From contig ML213509.1 in assembly GCA_004369045.1 (NCBI GenBank), positions 1,246,858-1,310,857 on the forward strand: a DNA stretch of 64,000 nucleotides, in the 5' to 3' direction. Position 1 is the stretch's first letter, and each line of letters starts with the position of its first letter. Made by a program: the position numbers and the translations under genes. Shown here piece after piece: positions 1-11,256 of the stretch. Origin of the DNA: Heliocybe sulcata (lineage: Eukaryota > Basidiomycota > Agaricomycetes > Gloeophyllales > Gloeophyllaceae). The notes under the pieces are model-generated. The model saw nothing but the letters and a program-made list of their open reading frames with translations, was not told the DNA's origin and searched no databases.

Positions 1-1574
1 CAAAGGGCGGCTCCGTAATGGTTATAGGTTGCACGAGCGTCGACGGCGGAGGCTCCGTTATGCAGCTAACAGTCATTTTGTGCAAGAACGTGGAGATATG
101 CAGGCTCTGGCATAGTGACCATTTAGTTCTAGTACGACATATAGTTTAGTTGTAGAACGCACGTATGACGGTGAATCGACGGATATCATCCAACGATGTG
201 TGTGAGAAGGGGCGGCTGACGCTCGCCGTTCTAAGGGATCATCAGCTTGCAGTCTGGCATACTTCAAACTGCATCCTACCAGGCGGTATCCAAAGACTCC
301 GATCCGCGACAATAACTCGGGCCATGATGTGAAACCTGGTGCCAGCAGAGTTTGAAGGAACGGAGCGAAGGGGTCGAGTCGCCTGTTCCGAGAGGGGAAC
401 AGCGATGACATTGGAAACGTCCAGTGCGACATCGAGCTCAGGCCTAGCCGTATTTCGAGGTTGGTATGGCTTATGCCAGGCTCTTGCGGTGCTCCGCTGA
501 GGACGGGCTGACTCGAGGTCGCCTAAGATATCCACGTCCTCATCCTCGTTATAACTGTTGACGCATCGCTTAGGCGGTGCTTTACCAAGGAAGGGCGCTA
601 AGCTTGGTGTGTCCTTGTGTAGACCTAGCGTACGAGTCAGATGAACACCGGAGCTGGGCACTGCTTCGGATTGTTCCGTCGTCTGAGGCAGTTGAGAAGC
701 GGGTCTCGCAGATTCGTCCGGCTGCTTCGTCACGATATCCCCAGCTCCTCCGACCGCGATCTCAAACAGTCTTCGCAAACTCGGCAGATGGCCACCGACA
801 ATCTCCAGGCCATTCGCTATGACCCAGTCCTTCTGTTCTTCGGGAATAACAACAGCGCAACGTTGAATGCACTCGTCGTGGCTTCCGTATTGTTTCTTGT
901 GCTTCAGGAGGCAGTGATTGAAGCAGCCCTGTAGGTTCGGGAATTCGGAGCGCCCACAGTCCGGACATTCTAGCTTTGCGAGTACAGGGCCCGTGGATGT
1001 GTTGTGACGGATGAAGAGGCATTTGGGCTTGCCCTGGGTGTGAGATACGTGGGGCTTCCGGAAGGCTCGTCTTCGAGAGTCTGTCTGCGGTTCTGCTGCA
1101 AGCGGAGGAGGCGTCCTTCGATCGATGGTCTGGGATGGGGAGATGCGGAATGGTTCTCTAGAGAACAGTATGTCGCAAGGAGCCTCTGTAACTTGCAGAG
1201 CGTCCACTGCACTGGCTCTAAAATCCGGCGTCGTGCCGTCTGCTATGCAACAGATGATCTAGGCAAACAAATAAACAAGCAAAATCACTCACTGGTCAAT
1301 GATTGTCTATCCAAAGATTCCTGCAATAACAGTGCCCAAGTTATACGGTCACTGATAGTAGACGCCAGTCGTTGCCTGAGTGCAATCTCAAGATCGATCT
1401 CCTCCGCTATAATCTGTTGCAAAGGTGACACTGAGAAGATAAGCTACTTGTCCAAAGTAGAGAGAGCCTATATAGCTGTATCTCACCGGTGTAGCTGTCC
1501 GACGAGGTGGTCCAGGATTCCGAGGCCCCGCTCGTCTTTCGCCTTTTCCTAGGTCTGTCTCCGTCTTCGGACAT
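1..1574 (-). CDS. YEATS domain protein with AHC1-like zinc finger (partial, runs off the window start)
   Basis: Chromatin reader of the YEATS family, which binds acylated histone tails within acetyltransferase or remodelling complexes in the nucleus. The start is ATG at 1572-1574, giving a basic N-terminus. A first intron ends at a TATAG just before the conserved segment AEEIDLEIALRQRLA. A second intron, from about 1290 to 1241, joins it to DGTTPDFRASAVDALQVTEA. Then come a Cys/His zinc finger (CPDCGRSEFPNLQGCFNHCL, followed by KHKKQYGSHDEC) of the type that precedes the domain in fungal proteins, and the domain start FHIMARVIVADRSLWIPPG. Its continuation SHTHRWMISVDSPSY is read in another frame below 230, so a further intron lies between. 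The C-terminus is outside the window. The family call is firm; exact exon borders near 240-310 are not. Confidence 0.85.
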
Positions 1575-1779
1575 GTTAACTGGCATGAGCAGATTTCGCC
1601 TCTTGTAAGTCGTGGATCTGATAATTCAGGAATGACAAGACCTGAACGTTAACGTGTGTTTGACCATACAGCGTGACAGGAGATGAGGCTTCAGTCGCGT
1701 GATGTCATGGTAGTCACACCGTGTTGTCACATCCGACCCTCTTGCCTCTCTTTATTACGCGCCGTGCAAGTACGTCCAG

Positions 1780-3566
1780 ATGGGTATCAAAGGTCTCTAT
1801 GGTCTCATCTCCGAACATGCTCCTGCTGCCATAAAGGTTGGTATTATTGCATGTCGCTCTACTGTGACTGACTGGATGCCTTGGGAAGGAGCACGAAATC
1901 AAGACGCTCTTCGGGCGCAAGGTCGCGATCGACGCGTCCATGTCCATATACCAATTCCTCATTGCCGTGCGCCAAAGAGACGGGGAGATGCTTACGAACG
2001 ATGCCGGCGAAACGACAAGGTCTTGTTTACCTTCCTCGTTGTGACACTAAGCTGATAGACTGAACCCAAGTCATCTCATGGGATTCTTCTATCGAACTAT
2101 CCGGATGGTGGAAAATGGTATCAAGCCTGCTTATGTGTTTGATGGGAAACCGCCAGAATTGAAATCTGGGGTGGTATGTGTTACCTTAACTTGATTGAGC
2201 GATGCACCCTAGCAAACTGATTCCGACAGCTCGCAAAACGATTCGAGAGACGAGAGGAGGCGAAGGTGGAAGAAGAGGAGGCGAAAGAAACCGGTATGCT
2301 GACGATACGCTGTCCTAATAATACAGCCTGAGGGAGCGGCGTAGGCACTGTGGAAGATATGGACAGGTTCGCCCGGCGCCAAGTGCGAGTCACTAAGGAG
2401 CACAACGAAGAGTGTCGGAAGTTGTTAAAGCTGATGGGCATTCCGTTCGTGGTTGTAAGATATATTAGACAACTCTTTTAAGCTCTGTGCTAATTCCTAC
2501 GGAAGGCACCTTCCGAAGCAGAGGCACAATGTGCTGAACTCGCTCGCGGAGGCAAAGTAAGCAGACCCTTCTCTTTGCTGGCAGTTCCTAACATTGTTGA
2601 CTGTAGGTATATGCTGCCGGCTCAGAGGACATGGACACCCTCACATTCAACGCACCCATCCTCCTCCGCCATCTCACGTTCTCTGAGGCCAGGAAACAGC
2701 CTATAACCGAAATCAACCTCGCCAGAGCATTGGAAGGCCTCGAGATGGACATGTCGCAGGTAGGCGGCTTTTGTCAATATATTATACGCAACTTCCTCTG
2801 ACTCGTGCTATTAGTTCATCGACCTATGTATACTACTCGGCTGTGATTACCTCGAGCCAATAAAAGGCATCGGGCCAAAGAATGCTCTAAAGCTCGTTCG
2901 AGAGCACGGAGGTTTGAAAGAAATTTTGGAGGAGCTACGGAAAAAGTGGGCTCGCTGCTTCACGCACAATTTGTCTAAGGCTTATAGTCGCGTTATCATG
3001 TAGGTCAGCTGCAAAGCAAGAAGCTGCGGAAGAGGAGGGTAAGAAGAAGAAGGGCGGCATCCAGGTACCGGAGGACTACCCTTGGGAGGCGGCGAAGAAG
3101 TTGTTTCACAATCCGGACGTCACGCCAGCGGATGAGCTCGAGGTAAGACGGGATCTTGCAACTCCAGAGAGCCTTGAGCTCACGTACTACTCAGATTGAG
3201 TGGGAGAATCCGGACGTGGAGGGTCTGGTTCAATTCCTGGTAACTGACAAAGGTTTCAAGTAAGTGCATCCCCGAACAATTATCATTCTCTTATCCGATC
3301 TTGCCAGTGAGGACCGAGTACGAAAAGGGGCTGAGAAGCTGCAAAAGCATCTCAACGCGAAACAACAAGGTCGTTTGGACGGATTCTTCAGCGTCAAGCC
3401 GAAGACAACCTCACCAAAGAAGGAGGAGACATCGAAGGGTAAGGGGACGAAACGAAGGGTGGGACACGCTTCTGTTCGCTGTGTGATTCATTCACTGAAT
3501 GTCTCTATGATGCAGAATGAGGAGAAGAAGGATGGTGCAGCCAAGAAGACAAAGACGAAGAAGTGA
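1780..3566 (+). CDS. FEN1: Flap endonuclease 1 (FEN1/Rad27)
   Basis: Structure-specific 5' flap nuclease that processes Okazaki fragments and acts in long-patch base excision repair in the nucleus. The start is [19 protein letters not shown], the conserved FEN1 N-terminus, whose processed Gly inserts at the active site. About ten short introns interrupt it. Metal-binding residues are all visible: [33 protein letters not shown] and LLGCDY followed by the helix-hairpin-helix [11 protein letters not shown]. Near the C-terminus QGRLDGFF is a PCNA-interacting PIP box, followed by a Lys-rich tail ending KKTKTKK. Length and motif order match the family over its whole extent with no break. It is a housekeeping gene, unrelated to the metabolite genes downstream. 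Confidence 0.95.
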
Positions 3567-4104
3567 ACATTGAGGGATTTGTTGGTGTCATCTATCGTAA
3601 TCTTGGACTTGTCGGTATTGTCTTGCTTTCCTCTCGTTTTCGTGTAACAGTAGTGTATCGTAGTCTATAATTCCCAGTTCGGTGGTCATTCGAGGGCGCC
3701 CACATTGCTCCACCTGCAAAGATATCTGCTTTGGACCATACAGTTAGCTTGAGTTGTATTGTATCATCGTTAATGCTCATTTGTGAGTCTCGCACATTGA
3801 CCACGGTACCGAAGCGGTACCCCTTAATGGAAGACGCCATTAACACAATTAGATCAAAACTCCCATACGAGCGGACCGTCATGGGCTTCTTTGCGACGGA
3901 TTCGTACCATTAACAACCGCGACCGCCCCGCCGATGCGCTGAACCAATATCCGTGAAGGTCACGATGGACAGCAAAACGTCATATTCACAGTGTAATTTC
4001 GGTGTGGGGGAGAAGCAGCTCATGGGCATATATGAGTGCGGTGCGAAGGAGGGCAAACGTGAGTCCGACTCTGCTGGCCTACTAGGACACCCTCGGTCAA
4101 CGAC
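3567..4104. other. Intergenic region between FEN1 and the beta-galactosidase
   Basis: It holds the FEN1 3' end and the upstream region of the GH35 gene. Short open frames occur on both strands (for example 3592-3882 minus), but none shows a recognisable domain or splice-supported continuation. No repeat or RNA gene was seen. Confidence 0.5.
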
Positions 4105-7100
4105 ATGTCGTCTTTCGCAGGACACGAGCTGCCTAAGAGCTCGAGGAGAACCAAAAGAACGGGATATGGCCCTTGGCTTGTGGTAGCTTGTCTCTTGTCT
4201 GCTTTGACTTTTCTGTCTCCCACAAGCTATGTCGCGTCTTGGCGCAGCGGAGTTCCCTTAGCTGAGTATAATGAAATGACGGCGCGATCCGTGAATGAGG
4301 AGACTACGCTCGTGAACCAGGCCCCGCAGCTTTCAAACAATGGCAGGACAGATGTGGTGCAATGGGATAATTACAGTCTCGTCCTCAACGGACAACGCAT
4401 CTTCTTATAGTTAAGACCATCTCCGTATCCTGTCGTGTATTGTGCTAAATAATACCAAAGTTCTGGCGAATTCCACACTTGGCGTCTGCCTGTGCCCTCC
4501 TTGTGGCCCGATATACTGCAGAAAGTCAAGGCAGCGGGACTGAACGGCATCAGTGTTTACACTCACTGGGGTCTGAACAACCCCTCGCCTGGTGTAATCG
4601 ATTTCGAAGACTACCGTGGACTACAGCCGCTCTTCGAGGCAGCCAAGGAGGCCGGTATCTGGATTGTATTGCGTCCAGGTATATTATTTACCATTTCTAT
4701 TGTGAAGAGAGTCTTATAGTAACGTGCGGATAGGCCCTTATATCAATGCCGAGACGACGGCTGGAGGCATCGCCCATTGGGTCACTTCCCAGGTTGCTGG
4801 CATGCTAAGGACGAATGCCAGTGACTACACCGCATCCTGGCAAGACTATATCCATGGCATTATCAACGAGACCGCGAACTACCAAATCACAGAAGGAGGA
4901 CCTGTGATTGGTAAGTCACTCAATTCCTGGGTTAGATACAGAGACTTCATCCATATTTAAACCTGAACAGCGGTACAAGTTGGTGAGTTAAATGCGTAGA
5001 TTGCCTCTCGTTGGACATAAACTCATGATTCTGACTCGCCCCGCATCGCTGACAGACAACGAGTACACCCAGTATGGTTTCGCAGGTGCTGCCGGGTATT
5101 TTGCCGACCTGGAGGCGGACTATCACAATTCATCCGTTGTTGTTCCTTTGACGTATAACGATCCTGGGGAAGGGCGGAACTTCGTCAACGGAACTGTACG
5201 TAGAAATCGTGTGCTGGATCACGACAAATACGAGCTAACGCGAGAATGTTTGTTAGGGTGCAGTGGATATCTATGGGTATACACGCTTCTGTATGGTGCC
5301 TGTCCGATCAATGCTGATTTGTTCGTGGATTCGTAGCCTGGACGCGTATCCCCAGGCGTTCGACTGTTCTCATCCAGAAGTATGGAACCCTGTCGTTACA
5401 AACTGGCATGACTATCACGAAAACACGAACCCGAGTCAGCCTTGGTACTTCCCTGAAGTATGCGACTAGCTCTCTCGATAGGTTTCTTATTGACCCGAAC
5501 TCGGCAGTTCCAAGGTGGTGCATTCGATGCATGGGGACCGACTGCACCAGGTAGGTACATCACATAACGTTCTGAGAATAAAGCACGCTCTAACCTGAAG
5601 TCTTCACTAAGGTTACGAGGCATGCCGAGTCCTCACTGGGGCGAATTTTGAAAACGTCTTTTACCACACCTTGTGGGCGTCAAATGCCAAGCTGCTCAGC
5701 TTTTACATGGTTTATGGGTGAGCTCTTTGGTTGTTTCCTACGGCTTCACACCCTGACTTGGACTACGTTCAAGTGGAACCTCTTGGGGTGCATTGCCGTT
5801 CCACGGAGTTTACAGTTCGTTGATCTCATTAGAGCATCCCATCTACCAGTAGATTGATCCGACTTGACAGCATCATACGACTATGGTAGCTCCATCGCGG
5901 AGAACCGGACCTTGACCGACAAGTACACTGAGCTCAAGCGCCAGGGATTGTTTCTCCGCAGCTCCCCTGAGTTCTACAAGACAGACTGGTTAGGCAACAC
6001 CAGTACCAGCGCGGTGACAGTCTCGAATCCAGCTGCGTTTGCCGTTCACCTGAGGAACCCGGATACTGGCGCTGGGTTTTATATCGCTAGGCAGACGAAT
6101 TCGACTTCTACGTGAGTGCATTGTACATCTGGATTTCGATTCCGTCAATAAACCATACATCCACCAGGGCTACAATCAGCTTCCAATTGGATGTGCAGAC
6201 TTCCGCAGGGTCATTGACTATACCCCGAACGGTACCAAACATTACACTGAGTGGTCGACAGTCCAAGGTCATTGTGACTGATTATACCTTCGGGTCCTCA
6301 TCGAAAGTCCTTTACTCCACGGCTTCCGTCATGTATGCGGGTGTGATTGGCGGGCGCGACGTTTTGCTCTTATATGGGGACTCCGATCAGGAACATGAAG
6401 CTGTGATAACCTTCACCGGCACGCCCTTGTTGAAGGCCTCAAGCTCAGAAGTGGCGTTCGATTGCCAGAACGACAAGGAGACCACAATCAGCTTCTTGTC
6501 GGGTATCAACGATCTTATCACCGTGTACGACTCCAGCACTCAGTTGATACTGTATGCGGATACGACGACCGCTGGCACGTTCTGGGCTCCCGTTATTCCA
6601 GGCAGCACTGGGGACTTCCCCAACTACTGGCAGTTCGGTACGAACACCTCGGTCCTCGTCGGCGGGCCTTATCTGGTACGAAACGCAACGATCGAGGGTC
6701 GCACTCTGGCTTTACAGGGAGATCTTGAAACTGGCGTAAGACTCACTGTGATTGCACCTCCGGGTCTGGACGAGATCACTTGGAACGGCGTTCCTGTCTT
6801 TGCGGATGTGCAAGCTGCAACATCGCTGTCGTCCGTTGGCGGATTCGTTGCGCAGCTCGAGACAAAGCAAGCGATGACTGGCATCAGCGTTCCTGCCTTG
6901 ACAAACTGGAAGTATGCCAATAGCTTGCCCGAGATTCAGGCAGGTTTCTCGGATGCTAATTGGACTCTGGCGAACCACACTACGACAAATATCCCCTTTC
7001 CTCCATACTACGGAGACGGGAGGATTCTCTACGGTTGCGACTACGAATAGTACGTTCGGTCCCGATCTGAGATTCGCAGTCCGATAATCAATTCTTCGAT

Positions 7101-8353
7101 AGTTGCGAGAACATCGTTCTCTGGCGAGGGCACTTCAATGCCACGGGCAATGAGAAGTCGGTCAACCTATCTATCAATGGAGGAGAAGGTCTGTTCTCAG
7201 CTCGCTTTCTGTATGCAAGCAACATCATAACTGCTTCAATTCGACTCCAGCCTTCGCAGCTAGCGTTTGGCTGAATGATCAGTTCTTGAACACATCCTAT
7301 GGAAAGTAAGTATGAGATAGACGATACTCTTGTGGCTCCATCCTTATATTACTTCCCTCAGCTCTACGAATAACGCGAACATCTTAGAGGAGACGGACGA
7401 CAAATTCTACTTCCCGTCGGGTTCGTTGCTGCCTAACCAAGACAATGTGATAACTATTGTGCAGGTGAGGCTCCGTCATGGTCCCACCGTTGGTTGCCAC
7501 TGATATGCTATAGGACAACATGGGGCTGAACGAGACCGGCGGTTAGTACGCTAAACTGCCGCAGCTTTGAGGTCATCTCACTATCTTACTAGATACACCG
7601 GATGCTTCCAAGTCGCCGCGCGGCGTCCGCGGCTTCCAATTGGATAGTGGCAATTTCAGCGAATGGCGAGTACAAGGCAAGATCGGTGGATATACGAAGT
7701 ATGTCTTGCCTAAACCTTCCTGGTCGGGTTCTCGGCCAAAGCTTATACTCAAATCGTGCATTATAGCTATCCGGACAGGTTGCGAGGCGTCTTTAACGAA
7801 GGCGGACTCTTTGGTGAACGCCAGGGCTGGCATCTGCCGGGATATGACACTTCGTCTTGGGCAAGCAGAGACCTGTCGCAAGGTTTATCGAATGCCACAG
7901 CAGGCGTTGGTTTCTTCGTGACTACATTCAATCTCAGTATACCGACTGGATACGACGTACCAATCTCATTCAACTTCGACAATAGTACTCAGCCATATCG
8001 CGTATATTTCTACGTGAATGGATGGATGATGGGGAAGAGAGTCGCCAATCTAGGGTAAGAGAGACGTGCATTCTAATATGTTTGCCCACTTAGTTTTGGT
8101 TCAGACCACAGATAAAATTCCCGGTGCAAGAAGGCATTCTGAACTATAATGGAACAAAGTGAGTATCAAATATTTCTCGTGTCGGACTGTTGAAACTCAT
8201 CCCAGAAACAGTACCGTGGCTGTTGCTCTATGGGCAATGGAAGATACTGCGGTCTCACCGACGCTGGAGCTGGCAATCGATGGTGTCTACGAAGGTGGCG
8301 TCGGTGCTGTTGTCGCTAATAACCCGCAGTATTCACCTGCAGGTCGGTACTGA
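4105..8353 (+). CDS. GH35 beta-galactosidase with an N-terminal membrane anchor
   Basis: Family 35 retaining beta-galactosidase releasing terminal beta-D-galactose, probably from plant cell-wall polymers. The start at 4105 gives a basic cytosolic stretch (KSSRRTKR) and then a hydrophobic segment at about residues 25-50 without a clear cleavage site, so a type II membrane protein is likely instead of a freely secreted one. Family motifs in order: SGEFHTWRLPVPSLWPDIL; LRPG joined across an intron to GPYINAET; VQVDNEY with the acid/base Glu; and PEFQGGAFDAWG with the nucleophile Glu. NFYM-type motif FYMVYG follows. At least ten introns are present, and the beta-rich C-terminal domains run through 5864-8353 with the stop after SPAGRY. 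Both catalytic carboxylates are intact. Intron borders in 7040-7610 are the least certain part. Confidence 0.88.
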
Positions 8354-8440
8354 GAGCGGTGCATCTGCCTGGCAATACCATTCTTTTGACCAGAGGTACA
8401 TCGTGAAACAGAACCGGAATACAGAACCAACCCATGTAGT

Positions 8441-10514
8441 TTACTTTTTTGTATTTTTCTTCAGTACGCTCTTATCGCTCCTGACCCTCTTCTTCTGGGA
8501 CTCCTTGCCCGCTGCTGAGCCTGGTGTTTTGGGCCGCTTCCGCATTCTTCCTCGCTCTGTGACGGGTGGTTTCAGCCCATCTTTCACCAGTGCCATACGC
8601 GCCTTCTTCTTAGCCAGTCTACGAGCAAGTCTGTCTGGATCAGAGGCCTTGGCCTCCTTCCGGGCTTCCTTGGGCAAGTGCGCAATCTTCTCTCCCAGGG
8701 CCGGATTGCCTTTAGGGACCGCTGTAGCAGGATGTTTCGCCGTGGTGCTCAGCGCATTAGCTCGCGCTAGGGAACGCTCTCCGCCGCGTTCCAGGCGGCC
8801 GGTTTTGACGGGGACGGCATTGCTTACCGTGGATCTGCAGCGCTGGACGCGTAGCTTCCGTTTGGCAAATTTGAGCTTGCTTTCTTCGAGCCCTAGTACC
8901 TCATCCACGCAATCGCGATCCTGTGAACGGCTTATTCTATAGGGTATCCGCGAGGAATAGACACAGACGTACCGAGAACTGCACATACGCGAATCCCTTT
9001 CCGAGCTGAGTATCCTTGTCTCGGATAATCCGTACGCGCGTAACCCAGGTGCCCGGCCGCACTGTTCGCTCGCCACTATCATCTCCACCGTGAAGGTCGG
9101 AACTGGGTGGAGCTCCCCTTTCTGTGCTCATGAGCGCCTCGAAGAAAGCGCGCAGATCTTCCTCTTTGCAGGCAAAATCAATATTCCCCACAAAAAGAGT
9201 TGATTTTGTATCGTCGGCTGGGCTACCTGCAGTTCCAGCTGCCTTGGCCTTCCCGACATGGTCGACCCTGAGCGTGTGATCCGAGAAAATAGAGCTATTG
9301 CAGCGCTGTACACAGAGTCGGGCGGCCTCAAAGGGGTCCATAGTGTCACCCGCTTTAGGACTAGGTACCGGGTACGCAAAGACAACGTAGACGTTGACAG
9401 TGTCCACATCAGGGTGAAGTTCGTGATGCCTGAAGGCGATTTTCTTCTTTTCTTGCGGGGTCAAGTACTTCTTCTCGTCCTTTGTCAGCTCCGCATCCTC
9501 TTTTGAAGCCTTGGAATCTCGCCAGGAGGATGCACGCTCCGCGTCATGTTGCCTCGACTGTTTCTTAGCCTTCCCTTTGCCTGTACTTCTCGGTCCTCCT
9601 TGCTCTTCATCGTCTGACAGGGGCAATTTGGAAGTTGGAGCCTGGAATGCCACTGACCTACAGCGAGTAGATTCGATCTTGGCAGTAGGTACAAAACTTA
9701 GCAGATGCCGTCTGAGCTGTTTCATGAGACCCTGCCATGATACGCTGACGATGAGAGCCATTCGCGAAGCAAACCAAGACAGAAAGACTCACGCGATTTT
9801 TGGCCACATCTACAGGCACGTTCCCGATAAACACAGTCCGTCGATCCTTCACCTCCGCTGTCTCGTCTTCAGGCACATATCTGCTCTTCTTACGACGATT
9901 GTTCGATTTCCTATCCTTGGCTCCTTCGATAGATTCATGAACAAGGCGAGAAGGGTCACTTGGACTGTCGTTGTCGGAGTCATCCGAATTGGGGCTATCC
10001 TGATGACCAGGAATGCTCTCTGCGCGACGAGGCAAGGCTGGATCACGCGAATCTGATTCGTCAGAGCTGCTCTCCGATCCATCCTCTGCATTCCCATCCC
10101 TTGTCTGTTCACTGTGATGGATAAGGGGGCTCGTGCGGGATCTTTTGTCACCCTTTGCAGAGGCGACCATGGCTCTTCTGACATGCCTGGCTCTCTTGGA
10201 TTTGCTACCCTGTGCTTCATCGGGATTATTGAGCTTTCTTTTCACTGTATCGTTCGTATGAATCGTAGGCCCAGACAGAGGTGCCCTGGCTTCCTGTTGA
10301 ACAAGATGGTCAGAATGGCAGGGACTGTCCGCCTACAGAACTGACTGACATTTGACTGGAATATAACGTCCAAGCCTTTATCAATACGGACTAGGTCAGC
10401 TTTCTGATCCGTAGACTTGCTGTTCTTGAGTAGGAAAGAAGAGAGAGTCGACATTTCGGAAAGCAGGTTGCAGCAAGAGGCGAAAGTAGACGGGAGAGAA
10501 TCAGTGGCTGACAA
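8441..10514 (-). CDS. NOP12: Nop12-type nucleolar RNA-binding protein with two RRMs
   Basis: Ribosome-biogenesis factor (yeast Nop12, animal RBM34), expected in the nucleolus in pre-25S rRNA processing. The start at 10514 gives a short N-terminus (LSSFLLKNSK...DKGLDVIFQSN), followed after an intron by a Ser/Asp-rich acidic linker. RRM1 begins RRTVFIGNVPVDVAKN and is interrupted by an intron, continuing QLRRHLLSFVPTAKIES. A Lys/Glu-rich insert separates it from RRM2, which starts STLFVGNIDFACKEEDL and has the RNP1-like GKGFAYVQF. The tail is strongly basic (KKKARMALVKDG, KKRVRSDKSVLKKN), fitting nucleolar targeting. The stop at 8441 lies only about 90 bp from the 3' end of the beta-galactosidase, so the two genes are convergent. 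Confidence 0.88.
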
Positions 10515-10564
10515 GGTGCATGGATAATATTGAATATTATTTATGCTGAAATAGGCTATTCAAC

Positions 10565-10648
10565 GGGCATGTGGCACAGTGGTAGCGCGCACGCTTTGCA
10601 TTGTCATATGATTGCGTGAGGCCCAGGGTTCGAACCCCTGCTTGTCCA
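10565..10648 (+). tRNA. tRNA-Ala (anticodon TGC) with a 12 nt intron
   Basis: The acceptor arm GGGCATG (10565-10571) pairs with CTTGTCC (10641-10647), with discriminator A at 10648. The third pair is G3-U70, the identity mark of tRNA-Ala. The anticodon stem CACGC (10590-10594) pairs with GCGTG (10614-10618). The loop TT-TGC-A places the anticodon at 10597-10599, and a 12 nt intron (10601-10612) sits at the canonical position after base 37. The T arm is CAGGG-TTCGAAC-CCCTG. One T-T mismatch in the acceptor stem (pair 6-67) and one A-C mismatch in the D stem weaken it slightly. It lies between the divergent starts of Nop12 and the BBE-type oxidase. Confidence 0.88.
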
Positions 10649-10650
10649 GC

Positions 10651-10656
10651 TTTTTT
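10651..10656 (+). terminator. RNA polymerase III poly-T terminator of tRNA-Ala
   Basis: A run of six T begins 2 nt after the discriminator base, the usual Pol III stop. Confidence 0.8.
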
Positions 10657-11256
10657 GCTCTATCGACTTGACTCTTCTTTCTTCTTCATAGCAAGCATTC
10701 CTTGAGACGCCCAGACCTGCTAGCGACGTGTCAGTAGGAGTGCAACAGGCTTCATAGAGAGATCTATCGGGCGCGTCTATGACTGCCGCTCTTAGTGGGC
10801 GCGCGTCTAAGCTATCAAAAGCTCAAGCTAGTGATACCCCGGGCGCAGTTTCCGTTCCTCCGTTTATATCGCCCTCAGGTGTTATCCTTGCACCGCGTTA
10901 GCAGATTCAGGTATGATTCTTTCCTTACCAGATCCCGTATTTCACTTCATCGCCGCTTTCTCCCTGGTGTTAATGGCAGTACCACGATAACCAATGACTC
11001 AGTGCGTGGCCGACTCTGGACGTCCTACCGGCGTCCTGCATCGCCTCTCTTCCGGTCCCGCAGAACATGGAACTTGCTATACCACGAATACACCGCGTTG
11101 TGACAGTCAGCGCTGCTCTGCATCACTGACACGAGTCGCATGTCTCCCATGATGCATCATGATCGGAATCCATTCTAATGGACATGGCAGTATTGTGTCC
11201 GAAATCGAGCTCTATAAAACACGGTGTGTATCACTGCGGACACGCACTTCATTCCA
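10657..11256. other. Intergenic region and promoter of the BBE-type oxidase
   Basis: A weak open frame at 10795-11103 has no recognisable domain. The last 50 bp carry a TATA box. I see no other feature. Confidence 0.5.
11213..11218 (+). promoter_or_regulatory. TATA box of the BBE-type oxidase gene
   Basis: TATAAA lies 39 nt before the ATG at 11257. It favours that ATG over an earlier in-frame GTG at 11224, because only the ATG gives a clean signal peptide. Confidence 0.6.
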
